From Paratissierella segnis (lineage in GTDB: Bacteria > Bacillota > Clostridia > Tissierellales > Tissierellaceae): DNA of 64,000 bases. The stretch lies in assembly GCF_014385195.1 (NCBI RefSeq), contig NZ_JACRTG010000018.1, forward strand, positions 279,264-343,263, read 5' to 3'. The position numbers and the translations under genes were made by a program. The notes below the pieces were generated by a model. The model ran no database searches. It was not told where the DNA came from and saw only the letters and a list, made by a program, of their open reading frames with translations. Positions 7,423-16,420 of this stretch are shown here, one piece after another (the stretch's first letter is position 1; each line of letters begins with the position of its first letter).

Positions 7423-9477
7423 GTGGAAGATTCAAAAGACAAGAAAACATTTGACATTCGGAGATTTGCAGATAGAATTAAATCTTTAAATTATAACAGT
7501 ATCAAAGGGAAATTGATTATCTATTTTTCAATTGTTATACTTTTATCTTCTCTGACATTGGGTTTCATCTCAGTAAGAAGAGCTTCTGCTGGTATTGTTG
7601 AAGAATCTCAAAAAATGTTGTCTAAACTTGTGAAAGAAGATTCTAAGCTGATACAAAGTCGTCTCGAAACTCAGAAAAGAACATTGGAAATGATAGCAAA
7701 TATCACCGAAATTAGGGGCATGAATTGGTTTGCTCAATTGCCTATATTAAAAAGTCAAGTTCAAAATACAGAATTTATAAATTTGGGTGTTATAAATTTG
7801 AGCGGAAACATAAATTATGTTGATGGAAATTCAATCAAATTGGAATCTGATGACCCGTTGTTTAAGGTAATTGAAGGCGAAAGCAGTATAAATATTATTA
7901 AAAGTCAGGTAAACGATGAACTTGTGCTTGCATATGTTACACCGATTGAGAGAGCAGGAAGAACGGTTGGTGGATTATTAGGCTATATGGATATTAAGAC
8001 TCTAAGCGATATTACAGACGATACGGGTTATGGTGAATTGGGATATGCATATATGATAGATAATAATGGCAATACAATTGCTCATCCGGATCAAGAAAAG
8101 GTCTTAGCAGGATACAATCCATTAGTAGAAGTGGAAAATGACAAAAGCATTAAATCCCTTGCAGCTCTGTTTGAAAAAATTTTAGAACAAAGGTCTGGAT
8201 TAGAGGAATATTCTTATCAAGGAAATGACATGTTTGCAGGATTTACACCTATTGAAGAAACAGATTGGCTATTAGTTGTTACAGCGAATAAACAAGAGGC
8301 GTTATCTGCAATCCCAAAGTTAAGAGTTATGATTACATTGGCAACTATCTTTATTTTAGTTATAAGTATTACTGTTACATATATGGCGGGGCATGTAATA
8401 GCAAAACCTATATTAGGAGTAGTTGAATATTCAAAACAAATAGCGAATTATGATATGACTACTGATGTATCCTTAAGGGATTTGGAAAGAAAAGATGAGA
8501 CGGGAATATTGTCTAGGGCTTTTCAAAGTATAATTGATAATTTTAGAACGGTAATTCAAGACGTATATAATACATCTGAACGAGTTCAAGAATCATCTAA
8601 GGAGTTGACAGCTACGTCAAAACAATCTGCACTTGCAGCTGAAGAAGTTACGAAAACAGTAGAAGAAATTGCAAAGGGAGCTTCAGACCAAGCATTAAGC
8701 ACCGAAGAAGGCTCTTCAAAGGCGATTTTATTAGGAGATTCCATAGATCAAAACAAGATTTATATAGAGAAACTAAGGGTGCAAGGGGAAATAATAACTG
8801 CAGCCGTTGAAGATGGATTGAGAGAAATTGAAAGATTGACTAAAGCAGCAGATGATAGTATAACTGCTATAAAAGAGATTAATGATGTTATCTTGCAGAC
8901 GAATGAAAGCTCAAATAAGATAGGAAAAGCTAGCAAGGTAATAGCCTCAATAGCGGAACAAACCAATCTTCTGGCTTTAAATGCTGCAATAGAAGCTGCA
9001 AGAGCCGGGGATGCAGGTAGGGGATTTGCAGTAGTAGCTGATGAAATAAGAAAATTAGCTGAAGAATCCTCATCCTCAACCGGTGATATAGATAAAATTG
9101 TTGTAGAATTGCAAAGAAATTCCGGGAATGCAGTCAAGACCATTGGAATGGTATCCGGTATTGCAAATGATCAGACAAAAGGCGTTATGAGCAGCAAGGA
9201 AAAATATATCTTGATTACAGAAGCAATCGAAGAAGCAATAGCTGATATCGAAAATCTATATAAATCCGGTCAAAAAATGGAAAAAATGAAAAATGAAATA
9301 TTAAATACCCTTCAAAATTTGACTGCAATAGCAGAGGAGAACTCAGCATCTACAGAAGAAGCCTCAGCTTCTATGGAACAGCAAGCTGCATCTATTGAAG
9401 AAATAGCAAAAGCCAGTGAAGGATTGACTACTTTAGCACAAGATCTTTACAACGTTATAAACAAATTTAAATTTTAA
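7423..9477 (+). CDS. Methyl-accepting chemotaxis protein, paralogue of the preceding gene
   Basis: 684 residues, same plan as its neighbour but with an N-terminal cytoplasmic extension of about 28 charged residues before TM1. The dCache sensor includes GYGELGYAYMIDNNGNTIAHPD, followed by TM2, HAMP and the signalling hairpin QTNLLALNAAIEAARAGDAGRGF. The start is GTG (MEDSKDKKT) with AAGGGGG upstream; an overlapping ATG two bases earlier is out of frame. Tandem position and similarity point to a local duplication with the sensor half diverged to another ligand. Confidence 0.95.
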   Translation: MEDSKDKKTFDIRRFADRIKSLNYNSIKGKLIIYFSIVILLSSLTLGFISVRRASAGIVEESQKMLSKLVKEDSKLIQSRLETQKRTLEMIANITEIRGMNWFAQLPILKSQVQNTEFINLGVINLSGNINYVDGNSIKLESDDPLFKVIEGESSINIIKSQVNDELVLAYVTPIERAGRTVGGLLGYMDIKTLSDITDDTGYGELGYAYMIDNNGNTIAHPDQEKVLAGYNPLVEVENDKSIKSLAALFEKILEQRSGLEEYSYQGNDMFAGFTPIEETDWLLVVTANKQEALSAIPKLRVMITLATIFILVISITVTYMAGHVIAKPILGVVEYSKQIANYDMTTDVSLRDLERKDETGILSRAFQSIIDNFRTVIQDVYNTSERVQESSKELTATSKQSALAAEEVTKTVEEIAKGASDQALSTEEGSSKAILLGDSIDQNKIYIEKLRVQGEIITAAVEDGLREIERLTKAADDSITAIKEINDVILQTNESSNKIGKASKVIASIAEQTNLLALNAAIEAARAGDAGRGFAVVADEIRKLAEESSSSTGDIDKIVVELQRNSGNAVKTIGMVSGIANDQTKGVMSSKEKYILITEAIEEAIADIENLYKSGQKMEKMKNEILNTLQNLTAIAEENSASTEEASASMEQQAASIEEIAKASEGLTTLAQDLYNVINKFKF

Positions 9478-9503
9478 ATTATAAATCGTGAATTAATTCT
9501 TTT

Positions 9504-9551
9504 GAATTGTGAACTGTGAATTGTGAATTGTGAATTGTGAATTGTGAATTG
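9504..9551 (+). repeat. GAATTGT heptad array
   Basis: Six full seven-base units (five GAATTGT and one GAACTGT) plus a partial unit, ending 31 bases before the cheW start. It is the longest and most regular copy of a family found in several spacers of this locus. Confidence 0.85.
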
Positions 9552-9582
9552 AATCAAGTTGTGCATTGATATGGAGGTAACC

Positions 9583-10038
9583 ATGGAACAATATGTAGTT
9601 TTTGAGAGCAATAATCAAAAATTTGGATTAAGCGTACCACAAGTTGAAAAAGTAATTGAATATAAGGATATAAAAGATATACCTGATTCTTCGGATTATC
9701 TGTTGGGATATTTACAATATGATGGGAAATTTTTGCCAATAATAGACTTAAATCTTAGATTGTACAATTTGAGTACCGCTATAAAGAGAGAAAACAAGAT
9801 TCTTGTAGTCAATTGGAAGGGTGGCTTAGTAGGACTTCTGGTTGAAAAAATAATTGGAATATATAAACTAAGCAAAGATCAATATGAAGAAAAAAATGGC
9901 GAATATCAAATTATAAAAGATTATATGAAGGGATTTTTCAATACAGAACATGGCATCATAATAATTTTAGATACTGACAAAGTTTTTACCCCGGAACAAG
10001 AAGAAGAAATAAAAGGATTGTCATCTAAAGTGGAGTAG
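9583..10038 (+). CDS. cheW: Chemotaxis coupling protein CheW (first copy)
   Basis: 151-residue CheW domain that bridges chemoreceptors and CheA. It shows the N-terminal QYVVFESNNQKFGLSVPQVEKVIEY strand pattern, GYLQYDGKFLPIIDL and the VEKIIGI element. It is more divergent than the second cheW near 15 kb, for example in lacking the usual LRG in the mid loop (YLQYDG here). The start chosen is ATG with GGAGGT six bases upstream; an in-frame ATG 24 bases earlier has no ribosome-binding site. It follows the two receptors, so it may be dedicated to them. Confidence 0.88.
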   Translation: MEQYVVFESNNQKFGLSVPQVEKVIEYKDIKDIPDSSDYLLGYLQYDGKFLPIIDLNLRLYNLSTAIKRENKILVVNWKGGLVGLLVEKIIGIYKLSKDQYEEKNGEYQIIKDYMKGFFNTEHGIIIILDTDKVFTPEQEEEIKGLSSKVE

Positions 10039-10119
10039 AAACATATATTCGAAAGTAGTGGAGTTGGACTTAATAGTCTATGGATTTAAATCGACTTAAA
10101 ATGAAATGGTGATTAAAAT

Positions 10120-10605
10120 ATGATAAGTAGAATAAAAGTGGGCATATCTGACTACAAAGTGTCTGGCTCACCTGATGTGTTGATGACTTTAGGTCTCGGT
10201 TCCTGCGTAGGTATAGCAGTATATGATCCAAAAACTAGGATAGGGGGTTTAAGTCATATTATGTTGCCGGATAGTACCCCTTTTAGCAATAGAGATCTAA
10301 AGCCCGAGAAATTTGCGGATTTGGCTATTCCGTTAATGGTATCTAAGATTACAAATGGCAAATTCAATATAGGATTAATTGCTAAAATAGCAGGAGGAGC
10401 AAGTATGTTCAACTTCTCGGAATTAAATATGTGTTCAAATATAGGAGAACGCAATGTATTGGCTGTGAAAGAGAAACTAAAGGAAATGGGTATTCCGATT
10501 ATTGCAAGTCATACAGGTGGAAATATTGGCAGAACGATGGTAGTGAATTTAGATACATTTGAGATAAATATAATGACAGCAAACAGGGAAATAACAAAAT
10601 TGTAA
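10120..10605 (+). CDS. cheD: Chemoreceptor glutamine deamidase CheD
   Basis: 161 residues. CheD converts specific receptor glutamines to glutamate and in Bacillus-type systems also binds CheC and raises its CheY-P phosphatase activity. The papain-like triad is visible as T23, C29 in TLGLGSCVG and H46 in LSHIMLP, with the spacing of the Thermotoga enzyme (6 and 17 residues), and GGASMF and SHTGGNIGRTM further on. The ribosome-binding site is modest (GGTG about ten bases before ATG). CheC is encoded about 3.5 kb downstream in the same run. Confidence 0.95.
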   Translation: MISRIKVGISDYKVSGSPDVLMTLGLGSCVGIAVYDPKTRIGGLSHIMLPDSTPFSNRDLKPEKFADLAIPLMVSKITNGKFNIGLIAKIAGGASMFNFSELNMCSNIGERNVLAVKEKLKEMGIPIIASHTGGNIGRTMVVNLDTFEINIMTANREITKL

Positions 10606-10742
10606 TGAGATATATCTTGAAAAACTTTCTAATCGAGTTTATCAATGGATGAAAATTTCTTATGCAATCTTTTTTAGACAGGAGGTAAAGACCTATACAT
10701 CACTTCTATGGGAGACAAAGAATATATGGGTTTTAAATAAAT

Positions 10743-11327
10743 ATGACCGAAAGACATATAAAAAAGATTCAGGCAGTGGCCATAGGAGCCTCAACAGGAG
10801 GACCAAGTGCTTTAGAATATTTAATCAGTAAATTGCCAAAGGACTTGGATGTTCCGATTTTTATTGTACAGCATATGCCAAAGGGTTTTACTACATCCTT
10901 TGCAGCTAGGCTTGATAAAGCATCACAGGTTAAAGTAGTAGAAGTTGAAGATAAAATGAAAATTGAAAAAGGCTTTGTGTTTATTGCACCGGGTGATTTT
11001 CATATGACTGTTGAAAGAAATACAATAAGGTTAGATTCCAGAGCTAAGCTTTTCGGTGTAAGGCCTTGTGTGGATTATTTGTTTAAATCGGCATCTGAGG
11101 TTTATGGAGAAAACCTTCTGGGAATCATACTGACAGGTATGGGAAAAGATGGCTCAGAGGGTATGTCCACCATAAAAATTAACGGAGGTTACAACATTGC
11201 ACAAGATGAAGAATCTTCTGTCATTTATGGTATGCCCGGCAATGCGGTGCAAAGAGGAGTAGTTGATAGTATCTTGAGTTTAGAGGAGATATCCAAAGTA
11301 TTAAACAACTTAACAAAGGTGAAATAA
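10743..11327 (+). CDS. cheB: CheB-type methylesterase lacking the receiver domain
   Basis: 194 residues comprising only the CheB catalytic domain, which removes methyl groups from receptor glutamates. The catalytic triad is seen as S17 in GASTGGPS, H44 in VQHMPKGFT and D136 in TGMGKDGSEG. Typical CheB has about 350 residues, with an N-terminal response-regulator receiver that inhibits this domain until phosphorylated; no receiver is encoded upstream in any frame. The ATG has no clear ribosome-binding site and sits two bases after an 11-codon mini-frame (10708-10740), so translation may be coupled to it. The stop codon overlaps cheR. Confidence 0.88.
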   Translation: MTERHIKKIQAVAIGASTGGPSALEYLISKLPKDLDVPIFIVQHMPKGFTTSFAARLDKASQVKVVEVEDKMKIEKGFVFIAPGDFHMTVERNTIRLDSRAKLFGVRPCVDYLFKSASEVYGENLLGIILTGMGKDGSEGMSTIKINGGYNIAQDEESSVIYGMPGNAVQRGVVDSILSLEEISKVLNNLTKVK

Positions 11328-12100
11328 TGGAATTAAACTATGAAGGATTTTATCGATTTGTAAGAGATGAGTTGAATGTAGACTTGAATGCGTATAAAGA
11401 GAAACAGCTTAAAAGACGTATTGCTACAGTAATGAAAAGCTCCGGAGCTTTAACTCTTGAGGATTATTCAGAGTTGATAGCAAGTGATGAAGTTATAAGA
11501 AACAAATTTTTAGATTATATAACGATAAACGTAACAGAGTTTTATAGAAATAAAGATATATTTACCGACTTTGAATTTATATTAAGAGATTACTTAAACC
11601 GTCAATTCAAGAATATTAAGATATGGAGCGCAGCTTGTTCAATCGGAGCAGAACCATATTCTTTGGCAATGATATTGGATAAAAACAATATTAAAACCAA
11701 TGAAAAGATAATAGCTACCGATATAGACGACAATATCTTGAAAAAGGCAAAAGATGGTGTATTCAAGGATTTTGAAATCAAAAATTTGGATAAGAAAGAT
11801 TTGGACAAGTATTTCATTGAAAAGGAAAATAAATATTATATTAAAGATAATATTAAAGGGATGGTATCATTTAAAAAGCATGACTTGGTACTGGATAAAT
11901 ATCAAAAGGGATTCCACGCAATTATTTGCAGGAATGTAATTATATATTTAAAAAGTGAAACTAAAGATGAGATTTATAAGAAATTCAATGAATCTTTAGT
12001 AAAAGGTGGGATTTTGTTTACAGGTGCCACTGAGGCAATATATAATCCAAAAGAATTTGGGTTCAAGAAAATTTCAACCTTTATTTATGAAAAAATATAG
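11327..12100 (+). CDS. cheR: Chemotaxis protein methyltransferase CheR
   Basis: 257 residues. It methylates glutamates on chemoreceptors using S-adenosylmethionine. The N-terminal helical CheR-N domain includes LKRRIATVMK; the Rossmann methyltransferase contains WSAACSIGAEPYSLAM (SAM loop), ATDIDDNIL and ICRNVIIYL (proline-free version of the usual NV.IYF). The start overlaps the CheB stop as TAATG, so the writer and eraser of receptor methylation are translationally coupled. Confidence 0.96.
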   Translation: MELNYEGFYRFVRDELNVDLNAYKEKQLKRRIATVMKSSGALTLEDYSELIASDEVIRNKFLDYITINVTEFYRNKDIFTDFEFILRDYLNRQFKNIKIWSAACSIGAEPYSLAMILDKNNIKTNEKIIATDIDDNILKKAKDGVFKDFEIKNLDKKDLDKYFIEKENKYYIKDNIKGMVSFKKHDLVLDKYQKGFHAIICRNVIIYLKSETKDEIYKKFNESLVKGGILFTGATEAIYNPKEFGFKKISTFIYEKI

Positions 12101-12123
12101 GGTTCAAAATAGGAGGTGTTATT

Positions 12124-14046
12124 ATGGATGATGAAAGTAAATATAGAGAATTGTTCTTTGAAGAATCTGATGAATATATACAGACTTTAAATGACTGTTT
12201 ACTGGAATTAGAAAAAAACCCGAATGAAAAAAGTATAATAGATGAGATTTTCAGAGCAGCGCATACTCTGAAAGGTATGGCAGCTACAATGGGTTATAAA
12301 ACTATGCAAAGCTTAACTCATCATATGGAAAATGTATTTTCTTTTGTTAAAGATGGGACTGTGAAAGTTAGCTCAGAGATTATAACTTTGCTATTTAAAT
12401 GTTTAGACAAGTTGTTGGAAATCATAGAAGATTTAAGAAATGAAAAATATATAGAATATGATATAGATGATTTGCTAAAAGAATTGGACAACATTGGGAA
12501 AAAGGATACTCAGCAAGTTAAAAAGGGAAATAAAGTAGATTTAACAAGTAAAATAAGCGATACTGATTTAATGGTCATAAACAGTGCCATAGATCAAGGG
12601 TTCAATGCCTACAATATAATCGTAAAATTGTCCGAAGATTGTCAGCTAAAAGGAGCAAGGAGCTATTTAGTAGTAAATAGATTGGAAGGAATAGGTGAAA
12701 TAATTCATTCAGATCCGGCACCGGAGAAGCTGGAAGAGGGAGAATTTGATTTTGAATTCAGGTTAATATTTTTGTCAAAGCAAAGCAAAGATATAGTATT
12801 TGAAAAAATAGATGAAATTTCTGAAATAGATGATATCATAATAGAAGAGATAGATAAAGATTTTTCAGCCGGGGAAGAAAAAACAAACAATAATCCGGAT
12901 AATAAAATAAAAAAAACGAAATTAAAAGATTTAGGAAAAACCGAAATCAATACTCATAACCATGCGAATCAATCCATTAGGGTGGATTTAAGCAGACTGG
13001 ATCATTTTATGAATTTAGTGTCTGAATTGGTCATATATAGGAACAGATTAGATGACATCAGCAGTAGATTTGAGTTTAAAGAAATTAACTCAACACTTGA
13101 GCAGATTACCAGAATTACATCTGATTTGCAGGATTTGGTATTGAAAATCAGAATGCAGCCCGTAAGCGTTGTTTTCAACAGATTTCCCAGAATGATGAGA
13201 GATTTGTCAAAGGATTTAGAAAAAGAATTTGAATTTGCAGTTGAAGGTGAAGAAACAGAATTGGATAGGACAGTAATCTCTGAACTTGGAGAACCTCTGG
13301 TACATCTTTTAAGAAATGCAGCAGACCATGGAATAGAGCACGCAGAGGATAGAGTTATTCTTGGCAAGCCAAAATCAGGACTTATAAAGTTGACTGCATA
13401 TCAGGAAGGAAATAAGGTTGTAATAACTGTCAGTGATGATGGCGGAGGCATAAAGTCCGAAAACATAGGTAAAATATTTGACCAAGGTTTTTCTACAACA
13501 AAAGAGGTAAATAACATCTCCGGCAGAGGTGTTGGGATGGATGTAGTGAAACAGAAAATTTTAAGTTTAGGTGGTTCTATAGACGTCAAGAGTGAGGTAA
13601 ATAAGGGTTCAATATTTACCATAAACCTGCCATTGACTCTGTCCATTATACAATCCTTAATGATAAAGGTAGGTGAAGAAATATTTGCACTGCCTTTAGG
13701 TATCATAGAAAAGGTAGTCGAAATCGAAAATGAGGAAATAATAAAGTCTCATGCAAACGAAGTTTATATCTATAGAGATCAAGCAATTCCGGTTATTCGA
13801 TTGGATAAAAAGTTATCCATCGAATCCAACAGTGATGAAAAGCATCTTATTATCATTTCACTAGGTTCACAGCCCTATGGGCTCTTAGTAGATGAATTGA
13901 TAGGCCAGCAAGAGATAGTCATCAAGAAACTGGGAGGTGTGCTAAAGAATGTAAAAGAATACCTTGGAGCTACAATCCTAGGCAATGGTGATATCATCCT
14001 AATATTGGATGTAGGCAATATATGTGCGGAAGGGAAGATTGAATAG
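12124..14046 (+). CDS. cheA: Chemotaxis histidine kinase CheA
   Basis: 640 residues with all five CheA domains. P1 HPt holds the phosphorylated H47 in RAAHTLKGMA; a CheY-binding P2 lies at about 150-245; P3 dimerisation is at about 285-350; the P4 kinase has HLLRNAADHGIE, SDDGGG and GRGVGMDVV; the P5 CheW-like domain is C-terminal with FALPLGIIEKVVE. It phosphorylates CheY and, in most organisms, CheB; the CheB here has no receiver, so CheY is the only evident partner in this locus. AGGAGG lies seven bases before ATG. Confidence 0.97.
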   Translation: MDDESKYRELFFEESDEYIQTLNDCLLELEKNPNEKSIIDEIFRAAHTLKGMAATMGYKTMQSLTHHMENVFSFVKDGTVKVSSEIITLLFKCLDKLLEIIEDLRNEKYIEYDIDDLLKELDNIGKKDTQQVKKGNKVDLTSKISDTDLMVINSAIDQGFNAYNIIVKLSEDCQLKGARSYLVVNRLEGIGEIIHSDPAPEKLEEGEFDFEFRLIFLSKQSKDIVFEKIDEISEIDDIIIEEIDKDFSAGEEKTNNNPDNKIKKTKLKDLGKTEINTHNHANQSIRVDLSRLDHFMNLVSELVIYRNRLDDISSRFEFKEINSTLEQITRITSDLQDLVLKIRMQPVSVVFNRFPRMMRDLSKDLEKEFEFAVEGEETELDRTVISELGEPLVHLLRNAADHGIEHAEDRVILGKPKSGLIKLTAYQEGNKVVITVSDDGGGIKSENIGKIFDQGFSTTKEVNNISGRGVGMDVVKQKILSLGGSIDVKSEVNKGSIFTINLPLTLSIIQSLMIKVGEEIFALPLGIIEKVVEIENEEIIKSHANEVYIYRDQAIPVIRLDKKLSIESNSDEKHLIIISLGSQPYGLLVDELIGQQEIVIKKLGGVLKNVKEYLGATILGNGDIILILDVGNICAEGKIE

Positions 14047-14047
14047 A

Positions 14048-14647
14048 TTGAAAACAAACGAGTTTAGTGATATGCAATTGGATATTATTAAAGAACTTAC
14101 AAACATAGGTGGCGGAAATGCAGCTACAAGCATCTCTCATTTAATCGATAAACCAATAAATATGTCAGTACCTACGACAGAAATATTAAATTATGATGAA
14201 ATATTTGAAAAAATAATGCCGGAGGATAAGATGGTTACCGCCATTATCATGAGAATGCTTGGGGGTTGTGAGGGCACATTTCTATTTGTTACTGATGAAG
14301 CGGCTTCCTTAGATCTTATAAATATGATGATTTCTAATGGTATAGAAATAAATGAAGAATTGGCTAATTCATGCATCAAGGAACTCGTAAATATTGTAGT
14401 AACATCATTTTTAAATGCTATTTCAAAGATGATAGATATTAGTTTCATATCGTCCATACCTCTATTAGCCAAAGATATGTTTGGAGCTATTTTGAGCAGC
14501 GTATATATAGAGTCTGAGCAATACGACAACAGTATTTTAATTATTAAAAATGAATTTATATATCAAGGAGATAAGATAGAAGCTTCACTATATTTTATAC
14601 CAAAACCGGGAGTACTTAAAAAATTATTCAATAAATTAGGATTTTAG
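14048..14647 (+). CDS. cheC: CheY-P phosphatase CheC
   Basis: 199 residues. CheC dephosphorylates CheY-P and interacts with CheD. Both active-site signatures of the CheC/FliY/CheX family are visible: KELTNIGGGNAAT with E..N near the N-terminus, and KELVNIVVTSFLNA with E..N in the second half, each followed by a proline about 20 residues on. The TTG start at 14048 has GGGAAG ten bases upstream; a TTG nine bases earlier is an alternative. It begins two bases after the cheA stop. Confidence 0.93.
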   Translation: MKTNEFSDMQLDIIKELTNIGGGNAATSISHLIDKPINMSVPTTEILNYDEIFEKIMPEDKMVTAIIMRMLGGCEGTFLFVTDEAASLDLINMMISNGIEINEELANSCIKELVNIVVTSFLNAISKMIDISFISSIPLLAKDMFGAILSSVYIESEQYDNSILIIKNEFIYQGDKIEASLYFIPKPGVLKKLFNKLGF

Positions 14648-14659
14648 GAGGTTTTATAA

Positions 14660-15022
14660 ATGCCAAAAAGAGTTTTAATTGTAGATGATGCAATTTTTAT
14701 GAGAATGAAATTAAAGGATATATTGGAAAAGGGTGGATTTGAGGTAGTTGCTGAATCCCAAAATGGTATGGAAGCTATTGAAAAATACAAATCAGAAAGA
14801 CCGGATTTAGTAACTATGGATATTACAATGCCTGAAATGGATGGAGTTGCTGCATTGAAGGAAATAATGGCTATAGATCCTAATGCCAAAGTCATTATGT
14901 GCAGTGCTATGGGACAACAATCAATGGTCATGGAAGCTATACAATCCGGAGCTTTGGATTTTATAGTAAAACCATTTGACAATGAGAGGGTAATCAAGTC
15001 TATAAATAAAGTTATTGGATAA
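14660..15022 (+). CDS. cheY: Chemotaxis response regulator CheY
   Basis: 120-residue single receiver domain. The acidic pair D9/D10, phospho-acceptor D54 in TMDITMPEMDG, S82 in CSAMGQ and K104 in FIVKPF are all in place. CheY-P binds FliM/FliY at the switch, both encoded just downstream. The start has GGAGG eight bases upstream, and the stop codon overlaps a possible start of the second cheW. Confidence 0.96.
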   Translation: MPKRVLIVDDAIFMRMKLKDILEKGGFEVVAESQNGMEAIEKYKSERPDLVTMDITMPEMDGVAALKEIMAIDPNAKVIMCSAMGQQSMVMEAIQSGALDFIVKPFDNERVIKSINKVIG

Positions 15023-15036
15023 TGGAGTTGAAGATA

Positions 15037-15408
15037 ATGCAAATTATTGTATTTACATTAGGTGATAAATATTATGCACTTGATACACACAATGTAAAGG
15101 AAATAAGTGTCAATATGGATTCTTCATACATACCTAAAGCCCCGAATTGGGTGGAAGGGTTGTTAAATTTAAGAGGAAATGTAATTCCGCTAATAAATTT
15201 ATTCAAACTTTTAGACCTAGATGGGAGATTATGTTATAATAATGTTATTATTGTAGAATTCAATCAAGATGACATGGGACTTATGGTATCAGACGTTATA
15301 AAAGTAGTAGATATTTCAGAAGAAGATATACAGGATTCATCAATTATATTGTTGGATGGTAAAATTATAAATTTGCTAGATATTGAAAGATTAATTTCTG
15401 AAAAATGA
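15037..15408 (+). CDS. cheW: Chemotaxis coupling protein CheW (second copy)
   Basis: 123 residues, a compact CheW domain with the usual QIIVFTLGDKYYALDTHNVKEI opening broken here by family-typical substitutions, and the diagnostic GLLNLRGNVIPLINL and LMVSDVIKVVDI. The start at 15037 has GGAG nine bases upstream. An ATG at 15022 overlaps the cheY stop and would add five residues, but has no ribosome-binding site. This copy is closer to consensus than the first CheW. Confidence 0.92.
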   Translation: MQIIVFTLGDKYYALDTHNVKEISVNMDSSYIPKAPNWVEGLLNLRGNVIPLINLFKLLDLDGRLCYNNVIIVEFNQDDMGLMVSDVIKVVDISEEDIQDSSIILLDGKIINLLDIERLISEK

Positions 15409-15418
15409 GGGATTTAAT

Positions 15419-16420
15419 TTGAAACAGGTTTTAACACAACAAGAAATAGATTCACTTTTAAGTGCACTAAATTCTGGGGAATTAGACCCTGATGCCCTTA
15501 AAGAGGAAGAAGAAAAGAATAAGGTCAGAACTTATGACTTTCGTAGACCAATTAAACTTTCAAAAGAATATATAAATACCCTATATATGATATTTGAAAA
15601 TTTTTCTAAATTGGCAGGTAATCTTATGTCTACGCAAGTGCGTACCAATGTAAGCATGAAGATAGGTGCAGTTGAACAGATTAGCTTTGACGAGTTTATT
15701 CGCTCTATTCCAAATCCAACATTAATGGGCATATTTCGCTCGAAACCATTAAGCGGGATACAATTATTGGAGATAAATCCTAATTTTTGTGAGCAGATTA
15801 TTGAATTGATGTGTGGAGGCATTGAAAGCGATTATAGTAAGAGAATAAGAAAAAAAGATAAGTTTACAGATATAGAATTAAGCATATTAGAAGAATTACT
15901 TCTAAATATATTAAAGTCCTATGAAGCAGCGTGGAGCGAAATTATTGAAATAGATACAAGCATAGATGGGATTGAAACAAATCCGCAAATGATTCAAAAT
16001 CTATCACCAAATGAGCCGGTTATTCTGGCAAGCTTTACAGTAGAAATTTTTAAGGAAAAAAGCTTTATAAATCTTTGCATACCATATATTTCAATTGAAA
16101 ATATAATGGATAAATTAAGCTTTAAAAATTGGTTTGATTTTGAAAAGGAATCAGTAGAAGAAAACAAGGAGATAATATCTGAGAGGCTTATGTCTTCAGA
16201 AGTAAATCTAGAGGTTTCACTAGGCAAATCCTCTATTACAGTAAGTGATTTTTTACAACTTGAAAAAGGTGATATATTACAGTTGGATATGGATATTAAT
16301 GCCCCCTTAAGAATGTATGTTGAGGACAAGCTTCATTTCTTAGTTAAACCAGGGGTATATAATGATAAATTAGCAGTGGAAGTTTTACAATACATAGAGG
16401 GGGATGTGGAGAATGAATAA
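15419..16420 (+). CDS. fliM: Flagellar motor switch protein FliM
   Basis: 333 residues. The N-terminal CheY-P-binding peptide LTQQEIDSLLSAL is followed by the middle CheC-like domain (YDFRRP...FSKLAGNLMSTQ), which contacts FliG, and a C-terminal SpoA/FliN-like domain (about 255-325). It is part of the cytoplasmic C-ring. The start is TTG with GAGGGA upstream. The stop lies within the beginning of fliY, an eight-base overlap. Confidence 0.96.
   Translation: MKQVLTQQEIDSLLSALNSGELDPDALKEEEEKNKVRTYDFRRPIKLSKEYINTLYMIFENFSKLAGNLMSTQVRTNVSMKIGAVEQISFDEFIRSIPNPTLMGIFRSKPLSGIQLLEINPNFCEQIIELMCGGIESDYSKRIRKKDKFTDIELSILEELLLNILKSYEAAWSEIIEIDTSIDGIETNPQMIQNLSPNEPVILASFTVEIFKEKSFINLCIPYISIENIMDKLSFKNWFDFEKESVEENKEIISERLMSSEVNLEVSLGKSSITVSDFLQLEKGDILQLDMDINAPLRMYVEDKLHFLVKPGVYNDKLAVEVLQYIEGDVENE

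Noticed and set aside
9504..9551. Heptad arrays as CRISPR
   Set aside because: Units are seven bases with no spacers and no cas genes nearby.
10649..10831. Plus-strand frame of 60 codons before cheB
   Set aside because: It overlaps the cheB start in another frame, begins without a ribosome-binding site and the peptide resembles no domain. I could not show it to be a decayed receiver domain.
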